Shown here: one piece after another, positions 53,497 through 62,733 of the stretch | Layout: every line of letters starts with the position of its first letter | Numbering within the stretch: the first letter of the stretch is position 1 | DNA from: Pseudorhodoplanes sinuspersici | GTDB lineage: Bacteria; Pseudomonadota; Alphaproteobacteria; Rhizobiales; Xanthobacteraceae | DNA: 64,000 nt | Reading direction: 5' to 3' | NCBI RefSeq assembly: GCF_002119765.1 | Contig: NZ_CP021112.1 | Location: 2,908,501 to 2,972,500 of the forward strand | Notes under the pieces: generated by a model | What the model was told of the DNA's origin: nothing | The model's input: only the letters and a program-made list of their open reading frames with translations | Databases searched by the model: none | Position numbers and translations under genes: made by a program

Positions 53497-54429
53497 TCAA
53501 GTCCCCTGGGCCCGCAACCGTGCTCGCCAGGCGCCGCTTTCGACCATGGACTGGATCACTTCCGCAAGTGCAGTGGCCACGACTTCGCTGGAGCGCGCAT
53601 TGATGGTGCGCTGTGACACGACGACCGAAAGCCGCCATGACGGCGTCGGATCGACAATCGGCACCGCGTTCATTTCGCCACGCGCGATTTCGTCGATGAA
53701 GGCGAAATGCGGCATGATGGTCATGTGTCCCGACCGCACAAGCTGGCTGATGGCCGTGAGGGAATCGCTGTCGATCACGATGTTGGGCGTAATGCCTTCG
53801 CGCACCGCAATACGGTCGATCACGTTGCGGAGCACATGCGGATTGCCCGGCAGCGCGATCGGCAAATTCTCGAGCTCCGAAAAGCGGACGCTCGCCCGCT
53901 TTAGAATTGGATTTTTGCTGTCCGCGATCAGCATCAAGTCTTCGACCATCATTTCGGTCCATGCCACATTCGGGAACGGCTTGTGATCGTAGAGCAAGGC
54001 GACGTCGAGCCGCCCGAGTTGCACCCATTCGTCGAGCGTGCCGGTCATCGCCTCGATAATATGAAGCGAGATATTCGGATAACGCTTCGCAACTGTTGCG
54101 ATGAGTTGCGCAGACATGCCGCGGCAGGCCGACGTGGGCAGTCCGACAGAGACTTTTCCGATCGGACTCTTGGCCTGGCTCGAGACGATTTCCTTCGCGC
54201 GTTCGATGTCTTTCAGAATCGTGCGCACATGGTCGCAGAACAGGCGCCCCAGATCGGTCAGCGTCACGCCGCGCGCATGACGGTGCAGCAATTCGACACC
54301 GAGTTCCGTTTCGAGATGCTTGATCTGAAGACTGAGGGCGGGCTGCGAGGTGCGCATGATTTCCGCCGCGCGCGACAGGCTGCCGCAATCGGAGATGTGA
54401 ACGAGCGAGCGTAACTGTCTGAGGTCCAT
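53497..54429 (-). CDS. LysR-family transcriptional regulator
   Basis: 310 residues from MDLRQLRSLVHISDCGSLSRAAEIM (ATG at 54429); an in-frame ATG at 54450 adds seven residues. The N-terminal winged helix has SLSRAAEIMRTSQPALSLQIKHLETELGVELLHRHARGVTLT, and the substrate-binding domain begins at KVSVGLPTSA. It is divergent from the ABC importer operon, the usual position for its regulator; the likely inducer is the imported compound or a product. Confidence 0.9.
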   Translation of the reverse strand: MDLRQLRSLVHISDCGSLSRAAEIMRTSQPALSLQIKHLETELGVELLHRHARGVTLTDLGRLFCDHVRTILKDIERAKEIVSSQAKSPIGKVSVGLPTSACRGMSAQLIATVAKRYPNISLHIIEAMTGTLDEWVQLGRLDVALLYDHKPFPNVAWTEMMVEDLMLIADSKNPILKRASVRFSELENLPIALPGNPHVLRNVIDRIAVREGITPNIVIDSDSLTAISQLVRSGHMTIMPHFAFIDEIARGEMNAVPIVDPTPSWRLSVVVSQRTINARSSEVVATALAEVIQSMVESGAWRARLRAQGT

Positions 54430-54715
54430 CAATACATTGCCCTGGGGCATTTACCCATTGAGCAATTAAACAGCAGCGATAGCTGCATAGCAATTCGTTC
54501 TTGATCTGCCTTGAAATGCAAGAAAATTACGCATTTACGGGCGTTTAATTGTGCGGCTGGGCGATCAATGGGCTTATAGCTTCAAGGTATACGATCCAAT
54601 TATATCTCCGATTAATAATTTGTCTTTGTGGCGCCGGCGGTTTTGCTCCGTAATTGGGTGCCGGGTCTCGGCGGCATTGATAGCCGCAGCGGTCAGCAAC
54701 AAACGGAGAGCCCAG

Positions 54716-55909
54716 ATGTCGCAACGCTTCGTAAGCCCCCTTCCTCTGATCGCTGTGATGGCGGCCGTGCTGATTGCAGGCCCGGCGGTGGCTCAACAGG
54801 AGCCCTGCATCGGAAACAGCGGGCCGTTGACCGGTCCCGCAGCTTTCGGCGGTGCGGCTGTCAAATACGGTGCGGAAGTCGCGATTGACGAAATCAACGA
54901 GAAGGGCGGTGTACTCGGCAGGAAGCTGCGTTTCGTCCAGTACGACGATGCCGGCGCTCCGCCACGCGGCGTCGACAATACGCGCCGCATTGCGCTCGCA
55001 GACAAATGTATCGCGATCTTCGGCGGCTATCACTCGACTGTAGGTCTTGCTCAGGTCGATCCCATTCAGGAAATCGGAATTCCCTATATTGGCACCATCG
55101 CTGCGAACACGAAGATCATCGAGCATGGCAAGACGCCGAGCTCCATGTTCCGCGTCTCCGCCAAGGACAAGTGGGTCGCGCACTTCCTTGTCGAACAGGC
55201 GATGAAAGCCACGAAGAACGGCAAGATCGCCTTTATTTACGAGAATACCGGCTGGGGCAACGGCGCTGTGCCCGACGTCAAGGCCGCATTGCAGGCCAAG
55301 GGCAAGGAACTCGTAACCGCCGAGACGTTCAACTGGAACGACCAGGATATGTCGGCGCAGGCGATCCGTATTCGCGACGCCGGTGCGGATACGTTGCTGA
55401 TCTGGGGACTGGACCGCGAAGGCAATCAGGTCCTGCGCAGTCTCGACAAGATTGGCTACAAGCCGACCATGATTGCCGCTTGGGGCCTCGCTGGAAATCT
55501 CGGTGAACTCGCAGGACCGCTCGCCAACGGCGTTCGTGTGATGCAGACCTTCACCTGGATGGGCGATATGGATGCCAAGACCAAGGTGATCTGGGACAAG
55601 ATCCAGAAGAAATACGGGCTGAAAGATCCGTCCGATCTGAAGATGGGCTCTGGCACCGCCAACGCCTATGACGCGGTCTATATTCTCGCGAAGGCGATCG
55701 AGAAGGCCGGATCCTACGACTGGGCGAAAGTGCGTCAGGCACTCTACACCGTGGAGCACACCGGGCTCGTTGCGAATTACAAGCCGGCTTTCGATGCCTC
55801 CAATCCTGAACGGCAGGATGCGATTCTTCCGCAATATTACCGCCTGACGGCTTGGCATGAAGGCAAGCTGCTGCCGATCTCGCAGACGCCCTACGGCGCA
55901 AGCCAGTAA
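54716..55909 (+). CDS. ABC importer periplasmic receptor (branched-chain amino acid type)
   Basis: 397 residues. Signal peptide to about residue 27 (GPAVAQQEP), then IGNSGPLTGPAAFGGAAVKYGAEVAIDEINEKGGVLGRKL, the Leu/Ile/Val-binding fold. In catabolic clusters such receptors often bind aromatic acids or amides. The ATG at 54716 is at the signal peptide; a long frame upstream from 54551 is not supported. A strong hairpin after the gene may lower expression of the permease relative to the receptor. Confidence 0.92.
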   Translation: MSQRFVSPLPLIAVMAAVLIAGPAVAQQEPCIGNSGPLTGPAAFGGAAVKYGAEVAIDEINEKGGVLGRKLRFVQYDDAGAPPRGVDNTRRIALADKCIAIFGGYHSTVGLAQVDPIQEIGIPYIGTIAANTKIIEHGKTPSSMFRVSAKDKWVAHFLVEQAMKATKNGKIAFIYENTGWGNGAVPDVKAALQAKGKELVTAETFNWNDQDMSAQAIRIRDAGADTLLIWGLDREGNQVLRSLDKIGYKPTMIAAWGLAGNLGELAGPLANGVRVMQTFTWMGDMDAKTKVIWDKIQKKYGLKDPSDLKMGSGTANAYDAVYILAKAIEKAGSYDWAKVRQALYTVEHTGLVANYKPAFDASNPERQDAILPQYYRLTAWHEGKLLPISQTPYGASQ

Positions 55910-55921
55910 AAGGTACCGGCT

Positions 55922-55944
55922 GGCGGACGCCGCGCGCGTCCGCC
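55922..55944 (+). terminator. attenuator-like hairpin between receptor and permease
   Basis: GGCGGACGC (55922-55930), loop CGCGC, GCGTCCGCC (55936-55944), then CTTTCC. Such intercistronic stems often make the receptor transcript more abundant. Confidence 0.6.
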
Positions 55945-55990
55945 CTTTCCTACTTCCTGAATTCTCCCTTCGTCCTCTTCGAAAGCAGTG

Positions 55991-56866
55991 ATGCAAACTG
56001 CCCTTCAATATGCGTTTTCCGGGCTTGCGATCGGCGGCATCTATGCGCTCGTCGCGCTCGGGTTTCACATCATGTGGTCGGCCGCCAAGGCGGTGAATTT
56101 CGCGCATGGCGACACGCTGATGCTGGGCGCAGTGCTGACCATCATGGGCATGGATGCGGGGCTGCCATTTCCGATTGCTGCACTCGTTTCAATCGCCACA
56201 TCCTGCGTGTTCGGAATCCTGCTTGAGCGTTTCGCGGTACGGCCCTTCGCCAAATCGGCGGCGTCGATCGGCTGGATGCTGACTACCATCGCCGTCGGCA
56301 TCATGCTCGAGGCGCTCGTGACCATGCGCTTCGGCGGGTTCTCGCGGCCGCTGCCGTCGCCCGGCGTGTCGCATGCCATCTCCATTTTTGGCGCGGGCGT
56401 GTATCCGCAGGAGGTCCTGATCCCGGTTTTTGCGATCGTGGTCATGCTCGGTTTCGGCTGGATGCAGCGCAAGACGCTGATCGGCCGCGCCATGCAGGCG
56501 GTTGCGTTTGATCGCAACGCGGCCGCGCTGATGGGCATCAATGTCAACGCTGTGTTTGCTGTTTCCTTTGCGCTCGCCGCCGGATTGGGCGCAGCAGCCG
56601 GCATCCTGGTTGCGCCAGTGACGCAGGCTTCGGCCACGATGGGCCTCATTCTTGGCCTCAAGGGCTTTGCCGTCGCCATCATCGGCGGGATCGCCAGCGC
56701 ACCGGGCGTTGTCGTCGCCGGGCTTGCGTTCGGGATCATCGAGAAATTCGTCGAAGGCTACATCTCGACCGCCGCGCGCGAGATCATCGGTTTCAGCCTC
56801 ATGATCCTTGTGTTGCTCATCTTCCCTCAGGGGCTGTTCGGCAAGCGCGAGGTCTTCAAGGTATGA
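55991..56866 (+). CDS. ABC importer permease, LivH type
   Basis: 291 residues with about eight helices. GIYALVALGFHIMWSAAKAVNFAHGDTLMLGA is the LivH N-terminal signature, and RNAAALMGINVNAVFAVSFALAAGLGAAAGILVAP is the cytoplasmic loop that contacts the ATPase. An in-frame GTG at 55988 directly precedes the ATG. It overlaps the next start by four bases. Confidence 0.92.
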   Translation: MQTALQYAFSGLAIGGIYALVALGFHIMWSAAKAVNFAHGDTLMLGAVLTIMGMDAGLPFPIAALVSIATSCVFGILLERFAVRPFAKSAASIGWMLTTIAVGIMLEALVTMRFGGFSRPLPSPGVSHAISIFGAGVYPQEVLIPVFAIVVMLGFGWMQRKTLIGRAMQAVAFDRNAAALMGINVNAVFAVSFALAAGLGAAAGILVAPVTQASATMGLILGLKGFAVAIIGGIASAPGVVVAGLAFGIIEKFVEGYISTAAREIIGFSLMILVLLIFPQGLFGKREVFKV

Positions 56867-58662
56867 CGTCGCGCGGCTCGCTTACGGGCTTTGGCCTATT
56901 CATCGCGTTTCTCGTCGCCGTCCCGTTCGCGGCCGCAAACGAATACGAATTGCGGCTGTTTATGCTGTTCCTCATCTACGCCGTGATCGCGCTCGGGCTG
57001 AATATTCTTGTTGGGCTCGCTGGCCTCGTATCGCTCGGGCAGGCCGGGCTGTTCGCGCTAGGCGCTTATACCGGCGCAATTCTCGCGACCAGGGCCGGCT
57101 TTGACCTCATCACGGCAAGTATCTCTGCAATCGTGATTGCGAGCCTGTTTGGTGCCTTGCTTGCCTATCCGACCGTTCGGGTCCGCGGTGTATACCTCGC
57201 TGTGGTTACAATCGCCTTCGGCCTGATCGTCGAGAACGCGGCGATCGAGTGGCAGGGTCTGACGGGCGGTCCTATGGGGATCACCTCCATCCCAAAACCG
57301 ACGTTGTTCGGCATCCCGCTTACGGGATATCGCTATTATGCGGTGCTGGCCGTGGTGCTCGTCGTCGTTGCCGCTGTCACGCACAATCTCAAGCGCTCGA
57401 AATACGGGCGTGCGATGCTGGCGGTCTCCCAGAGCGAAACCGCCGCGCGCAGCCTTGGCATCAATGCCACAGGCACCCGTACATTGGCCTTCGTGATCTC
57501 GGCGGCGACGGCGGGGCTGGCTGGCGTGCTCTATGCTTTCCTGAACTCCTATATTTCTCCGGACATTTTCACCTTTTCCGATTCCATCCGCTTTCTGCTG
57601 ATGGTGATTTTTGGCGGCGCGGGAACGACGACCGGCGCGCTGATCGGCGCATTTATCCTCACGTATCTCCCGGAATATCTGCAGCAATTGCAGTACTGGC
57701 AAAAGTTTGCCTACGGTTTGCTGCTGGCGCTTGTGATGTTCGTCCTGCCGCTCGGCGTATTCGGGACGGCGGTGCATTTGTGGCGGCGCTGGCGGCCATC
57801 ACCGCGCTCGGTCAACGCGTCCGAGGGGTTGCCGATCGAGCAGGCGCTTGGGCTGACAGGTGATCCCAAGCAACGGCTGGCGACTGAACTTGTGGCGCAA
57901 GGATTGACCGTGCGGTTCGGCGGTCTCACGGCTTTGAATGATGTCTCGCTGCGTGTGCGCCCGGCCGATATTCACGCGTTGATCGGACCGAATGGCGCCG
58001 GAAAGTCCACTTTCGTCAACACGATCACCGGATTTTACACGCCCGACAGCGGACGTTTTGAACTCAGCGGCGTCCCGCTGGATGGCCTTTCGCCCCATGC
58101 CATCGCGCGCGAGGGAATGGCGAGGACATTCCAGAACACCGAACTGTTCGGCGGCATGACGGTGCTCGAGAATGTCATGGCCGGATATCAGCACCGTTTC
58201 ACTTATAGCATCCTCGACGCCGCTTTGCGGACGCCGCGTTTCCTGCGCGAAGAGGAGGATTGCCGCCGCGCCGCGATTGGTTTGCTCGAATTCGTCGGAT
58301 TGACCGACTACGGAAACGAGGTGGCTCGCTTCCTGCCATTCGGTCTGCAACGACGGTTGGAAATCGCCCGCGCCTTGGCGCCAGCGCCAAGGCTTCTGCT
58401 GCTCGATGAGCCCGCAGCGGGACTGACTGTCCATGAGATAGATGAGCTCGATCGCATGATCCGGCGGATCTCCTCGCTCGGCATTTCCGTCCTGCTGATT
58501 GAGCATCATGTTGACCTGATCATGTCCGTCGCAGATCAGGTAACAGTCCTGGATTACGGCACCGTCATCGCGAGCGACACGCCGGACGAGGTACAGCGCG
58601 ATCCGCGTGTGATCGAAGCCTATTTTGGTGGTTCGGCGGCCATCCACAAGGTGGCGTCATGA
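56863..58662 (+). CDS. LivM permease fused to LivG ATPase
   Basis: 599 residues. The first 310 form a LivM permease (LNILVGLAGLVSLGQAGLFALGAYTGA, ESETAARSLGINATGTRTLAFVISAATAGLAG-type loop). After a linker comes a LivG ATPase: Walker A GPNGAGKST at 375-383, signature LPFGLQRRLEIARAL, Walker B LLLLDEPAAGLT, and the C-terminal LivG tail. Fusion of the two is seen in some proteobacterial operons. The stop is overlapped by the LivF start. Confidence 0.92.
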   Translation: MTSRGSLTGFGLFIAFLVAVPFAAANEYELRLFMLFLIYAVIALGLNILVGLAGLVSLGQAGLFALGAYTGAILATRAGFDLITASISAIVIASLFGALLAYPTVRVRGVYLAVVTIAFGLIVENAAIEWQGLTGGPMGITSIPKPTLFGIPLTGYRYYAVLAVVLVVVAAVTHNLKRSKYGRAMLAVSQSETAARSLGINATGTRTLAFVISAATAGLAGVLYAFLNSYISPDIFTFSDSIRFLLMVIFGGAGTTTGALIGAFILTYLPEYLQQLQYWQKFAYGLLLALVMFVLPLGVFGTAVHLWRRWRPSPRSVNASEGLPIEQALGLTGDPKQRLATELVAQGLTVRFGGLTALNDVSLRVRPADIHALIGPNGAGKSTFVNTITGFYTPDSGRFELSGVPLDGLSPHAIAREGMARTFQNTELFGGMTVLENVMAGYQHRFTYSILDAALRTPRFLREEEDCRRAAIGLLEFVGLTDYGNEVARFLPFGLQRRLEIARALAPAPRLLLLDEPAAGLTVHEIDELDRMIRRISSLGISVLLIEHHVDLIMSVADQVTVLDYGTVIASDTPDEVQRDPRVIEAYFGGSAAIHKVAS

Positions 58663-59402
58663 GCGAAGCCGACATCCTTCTGAAAGTCACCGGTCTGCAT
58701 GTGCGCTATGGCGCGGCGACGGCCGTGCGTGGTGTCGATATGCACGTGCGCCGCGGCGAACTGGTTGCTGTGATCGGCAATAACGGCGCGGGGAAAACCT
58801 CGATCCTGCGAGGTATATCTGGCCTTGTACGACCGAGTGCCGGGCAGGTGACTTTCAACGGCGTTGAGACTGTCAGTTTCGCCGCGCATCAGAAGGTCAG
58901 GCTCGGTCTCGCGATGATTCCCGAGGGACGGTTGATTTTCGCGGATCAAACGGTCGAGGACAATCTGATCCTCGGTGCCTATATCCGATGGTCGCGCGAG
59001 CGGCCGCGCATCCGCACTGAGTTTGACGAAATCTTCGATCTTTTCCCGCGTCTGAAGGAGCGATTTCATCAGCGTGCCGGCAGTCTGTCTGGCGGCGAGC
59101 AACAGATGCTGGCAATCGCGCGCGGTCTGCTGTCGCGGCCGGCATTGCTGATGATCGACGAACTATCGCTCGGCCTCGCGCCGAAGATCGTCGATCAGCT
59201 GATGGGTTTGTTGCGCGATCTGAATGCCAAGGGACAGACGATCCTGCTGGTCGAGCAGTTGGCCTCGCATGCGCTGGCCATCGCGCAGCGTGCCTATGTC
59301 GTCAATCACGGTCATATCGAGCTCGAAGGAACGTCCGCGGAACTCTCCGGATCGCCGAAGGTGATGGAGACCTTCCTCGGCAAAAAGCGCAACGTCGTCT
59401 GA
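58659..59402 (+). CDS. ABC importer ATPase, LivF type
   Basis: 247 residues. Walker A GNNGAGKTS, a MIPEGRLIFADQTVEDNL segment typical of LivF, signature LSGGEQQMLAIARGL and Walker B LLMIDELSLGLAP. It pairs with the LivG half of the preceding fusion. The ATGA overlap with the preceding gene indicates translational coupling. Confidence 0.93.
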   Translation: MSEADILLKVTGLHVRYGAATAVRGVDMHVRRGELVAVIGNNGAGKTSILRGISGLVRPSAGQVTFNGVETVSFAAHQKVRLGLAMIPEGRLIFADQTVEDNLILGAYIRWSRERPRIRTEFDEIFDLFPRLKERFHQRAGSLSGGEQQMLAIARGLLSRPALLMIDELSLGLAPKIVDQLMGLLRDLNAKGQTILLVEQLASHALAIAQRAYVVNHGHIELEGTSAELSGSPKVMETFLGKKRNVV

Positions 59403-59421
59403 ATCAGAAAAGGAGATCATA

Positions 59422-60123
59422 ATGGGTCAGCGCGTCATCGACTTGAGCCTCTTGATTGAAGACAACATGCCGGCCCACAAGCTGTTTCAGCGGCCTGTCA
59501 TGACCATGCATCTCAGCCACGAATCGACGCTGGCACTTAATCTCGGCGTTCCGGGCGACGCCATGACGTTCCAGACCAATTTCATTGCAACGCTCGATCA
59601 CGTCGGCACGCATGTGGACGCGTTCCGTCATGTCAATCCGAAGGGCGCACCGGTCGACCAGATGCCGCTTGAAATGTTCATGGGCAAGGCCGTGTGTTTC
59701 GACCTCCGCCATATTCCGGACCTCGGCGACATCGCGGTCAAGGACATGGAAGAGGCCGAAAGGAAGGCCGGCATAAAGGTGGATGGCCACATCGTCCTCC
59801 TGTGCACCGGCTTTCACAAGCGCACCTATCCGACGCTGGATTCGGTGTGGAAGAATCCACTGCTAACAGTGGAGGCCACACGTTGGCTCTATGACCGCGG
59901 TTCGAAGATGCATGGCGTCGAAGGACCGTCCACCGACAAACCCTCCGACAATATCTTCGCGCAGCACCGGCTCTGCCGCGATCTCGGCATCAGCCACTGG
60001 GAGTGGCTGGTGAATCTGGAGGAGGTCCTCGGCAAGGGCGAATTCCAGTTCTTCGGCGTTCCGCTGAAGTTCAAGGGCGGCTCCGGCTCACCGGTCCGCG
60101 CTTTCGCGATCGTCAACGCATAA
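59422..60123 (+). CDS. cyclase-family metal hydrolase (kynurenine formamidase/isatin hydrolase-like)
   Basis: 233 residues. HVGTHVDAFRH (His60, His64, Asp66, His70) is the metal motif of the cyclase family (HxGTHxDxPxH), which includes bacterial KynB and isatin hydrolase. IDLSLLIEDNMPAH opens the domain. It should hydrolyse an amide or lactam of an aromatic compound with a divalent metal. It follows LivF by 19 bp and an AAGGAG, so it belongs to the import operon and may act on the imported substrate. Confidence 0.85.
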   Translation: MGQRVIDLSLLIEDNMPAHKLFQRPVMTMHLSHESTLALNLGVPGDAMTFQTNFIATLDHVGTHVDAFRHVNPKGAPVDQMPLEMFMGKAVCFDLRHIPDLGDIAVKDMEEAERKAGIKVDGHIVLLCTGFHKRTYPTLDSVWKNPLLTVEATRWLYDRGSKMHGVEGPSTDKPSDNIFAQHRLCRDLGISHWEWLVNLEEVLGKGEFQFFGVPLKFKGGSGSPVRAFAIVNA

Positions 60124-60186
60124 TGCGTTGGACCGCGTCCGGGCGATACGCGTTGCCCGGGCGCGCTGCATTTGCGGGGGTGTTTT

Positions 60187-61590
60187 ATGTCGGCTGAATT
60201 CGACGCCATGTCTGCGATTGAGTTGCGGCAGAAGATCGCTCGAAAGGAACTCTCTCCCGTCGAGGTCACCAGACGCGCACTTGAACGAGCAGAGGCAAGC
60301 CAGAGCACGCTGAACGCCTTCTTTGTGCTGTTGCCGGAGGCGGCGATGGCGGCGGCGCGCGAAGCGGAAGACGCCGTGATGCAGGGCAAGCCGCTCGGCT
60401 CGCTGCACGGCATTCCGTTTTCGGCGAAGGACCTGATGGCGGTCGCCAATGTGCCGTATGCGTCGGGCTCGCGCGCAATGGCGAACAATATTGCTGCCGT
60501 CGATGCGCCTGCGGTCGAGCGGGGCAAAGCAGCCGGGGCGATCCTGATCGGCAAGTCCACAACCAGCGAGTTCGGCTGCAAGCCAGTGGGGGACAGTCCG
60601 CTCACCGGCATCACGCGTAACCCGAGAAACCTGAACAAGACACCCGGCGGATCGAGCGCCGGTGCGGCCGCCTCGGTCGCCGCCGGCATTACGCCATTTG
60701 CGCTTGGCACCGACGGTGGCGGCTCGATCCGCATTCCCTGCAGCCTGACTGGGCTTGCCGGGATCAAGGGGCATTTCGGACGTGTGCCGGTGTGGCCAAC
60801 GTCGGCGACACCGACGCTCGCACATGTCGGCCCGATTGCGCGCAATATGGAAGATGCTGCACTGCTGTTTTCGGCGATTGCGGGTTACGACGGGCGAGAT
60901 CCGTTCAGTGTCGTAGGCCCAGTACCTGATGTGTTGGCGGCGACCAGGGCACCCGTCGCCGGCATGCGCGTCGCACTCAGCCTGACGCTAGGTTATGCGC
61001 GGCCTGATGCCGATGTCGTGGCGGTGATCGAAAAAGCTGGGAAGACGTTGGAAGACCTCGGCTGTATCGTCGAGACAGTGGACACGGTTTTCGAGAAAGA
61101 TCCGGCTGATCTCTGGACCGCTGAATTCTACGCCGGTGTCGGTACGCGGCTGCGCGGGGTTGTCGCGACGCAGCGCGATCTGCTCGATCCGGCGGTCGCC
61201 GAAATACTGGAGGCCGCGCTCGCGCAGAACATGCGAGACTACTATGAGAAAGTCTTTGAACGTTACGTCTTCCGCGAAAAGGTTCGAACCTTCTTCGAGC
61301 ATTACGATGCCCTTGTTTCGCCGGTCGTGCCGGTCAGTTCGCTCGATGTCGGCGTGAATATCCCGCCGCATCTTATTGATCGCAATCTAGTTTCCTGGGT
61401 GTACTACACCTATCCGTTCAACCTGACCGGCCAGCCGGCGACGACAATCTGCGCCGGGCTGGGCGACGGCGGCATGCCAGTTGGATTGCAGATCGTCGGG
61501 CGCTCACTTGGCGAGTTTGATGTTGTGCGGTTAGCATGTGCATTTGAGAGAGTTACTGTACCCGGCACAGCGCCTGTGAGACAGATTTAA
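60187..61590 (+). CDS. amidase-signature hydrolase
   Basis: 467 residues. The Ser-cisSer-Lys triad is visible: Lys81 in FSAKDL, Ser156 in GGSSAGAAASVAAG, and nucleophile Ser180 in TDGGGSIRIP. It hydrolyses an amide to acid and ammonia. GGGGGTG before the ATG at 60187 decides the start over 60172. It ends the importer operon; with the cyclase-family enzyme it suggests uptake and hydrolysis of an amide or lactam. Confidence 0.9.
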   Translation: MSAEFDAMSAIELRQKIARKELSPVEVTRRALERAEASQSTLNAFFVLLPEAAMAAAREAEDAVMQGKPLGSLHGIPFSAKDLMAVANVPYASGSRAMANNIAAVDAPAVERGKAAGAILIGKSTTSEFGCKPVGDSPLTGITRNPRNLNKTPGGSSAGAAASVAAGITPFALGTDGGGSIRIPCSLTGLAGIKGHFGRVPVWPTSATPTLAHVGPIARNMEDAALLFSAIAGYDGRDPFSVVGPVPDVLAATRAPVAGMRVALSLTLGYARPDADVVAVIEKAGKTLEDLGCIVETVDTVFEKDPADLWTAEFYAGVGTRLRGVVATQRDLLDPAVAEILEAALAQNMRDYYEKVFERYVFREKVRTFFEHYDALVSPVVPVSSLDVGVNIPPHLIDRNLVSWVYYTYPFNLTGQPATTICAGLGDGGMPVGLQIVGRSLGEFDVVRLACAFERVTVPGTAPVRQI

Positions 61591-62507
61591 CGATTTGAGC
61601 AGTGGAGGATCTCTCATCATAATCCTTGAGGAATGGAGATAAGACAGAAATCCGGGTCATCAGAATCATCTTCCGAGCGGATTGCGAAAGACATTTGCCG
61701 GGCACGGCTGAAGATGATCCGACGTGTCCGCGAAACCTTCTCCTGGGTGTGGATGTGAACAGAGCGCGAAACGTCGGCGTCGCACCATGAGTTCTCCTGC
61801 GGTCAAACGAGGGCCGCTTGAAAGGCGTCCACCAAGCGTTAAAAGCCGTTCGAAAAATTCTGCCGCACGTGCACAAGCCATCAATGAAGGTTTGCCAATT
61901 TCGGAAATTCGGTAAGTGTAACAGTGTGCTCGATCAAAACGGAAAACTGGCAAACTTATTGATTGTTCTAAGAAATAACTCTTCCCTAGGGAGCACCATC
62001 TTGCTTGCTCCGGGCTAAAAGCGTTCTAAGATCTTGAAGGGCATGGTGGTTTTTGGAGTTCGAAAGCCGTCATTCGGTAGCACTTCAGATGCTCGTCGAA
62101 TGTCAGACGAAGCACAAGTTTGACCCAGTGAATGCGGAGGTCGTAGCCGCCGCTCGCGAGATCACAAGCCAAACCTGCAGCTCAAGCTGATGACGACATG
62201 GTGCTGCAGAACCTCCGCCTCCGTGCGTGTGACTCTTCTCGAAGGAGAGCTCGGTAACGCGAGTGAGGAGGGCATTCGCCATCTGCGCGGTGTTACGGCT
62301 GTGAAGGAATCCTGCTTCAGCCCTCTCGGAGGAAGCGGGTAAGCGTCCGTTCAGCGACATCTCGATCAAGATAGATTTTGGTGCTGATGTTCCTAACGAT
62401 ACGGACCAATCACGGACCAAACAATAACCGGCACCGAACGTGAACAGAAGCAACCGAGAACGATGGAAAACGACGTTTTTTCCTGGGATTCCGGTCCGTC
62501 CTATGCA
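61591..62507. other. gene-poor right end of the island
   Basis: About 900 bp in which I support no gene. Open frames on both strands are short and mutually overlapping. TTCCCTAGGGAGCACCA at 61982-61998 resembles the end of tRNA-Glu and may be a decayed attachment site. A 62100-62400 segment reads weakly as protein on the minus strand (ALLTRVTELSFEKSHTHGG) but I cannot assign it. Confidence 0.4.
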
Positions 62508-62552
62508 CTCATAACGGTCTGGTTGCAGGTTCGAGTCCTGCCGGGCCCACCA
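62508..62552 (+). repeat. attR: 45-bp copy of the tRNA-Ile 3' end
   Basis: Identical to 18039-18083 over 45 bp, from the anticodon loop to CCA; the upstream bases (TATGCA) no longer match. It marks the right border of the island and lies 182 bp before the next integrase start, so it can also serve as the left site of a second element. Confidence 0.9.
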
Positions 62553-62733
62553 CAAGCCATTCCGCCCAAGTCCGCGAGCATCCACACAAGTCCGCCGTGA
62601 AGCGAAAAACATTGTGATTATTGGACAATATTGTCCGGGATAGCGCGTGTCTGGTTGCTGATCGTTGCTGGCATCCGAAATTTTTGTTGGTACATTCGTT
62701 GGCATCGAATCTGCTAATTTCCAAGATACCAAC

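Noticed and set aside
53450-54493. 347-codon frame overlapping the LysR gene in another frame
   Set aside because: Its translation is Arg/Ala-rich without motifs, while the LysR frame is complete.
54545-56107. 520-codon frame opposite the ABC receptor gene
   Set aside because: Shadow frame; the receptor on the plus strand has a signal peptide and full fold signatures.
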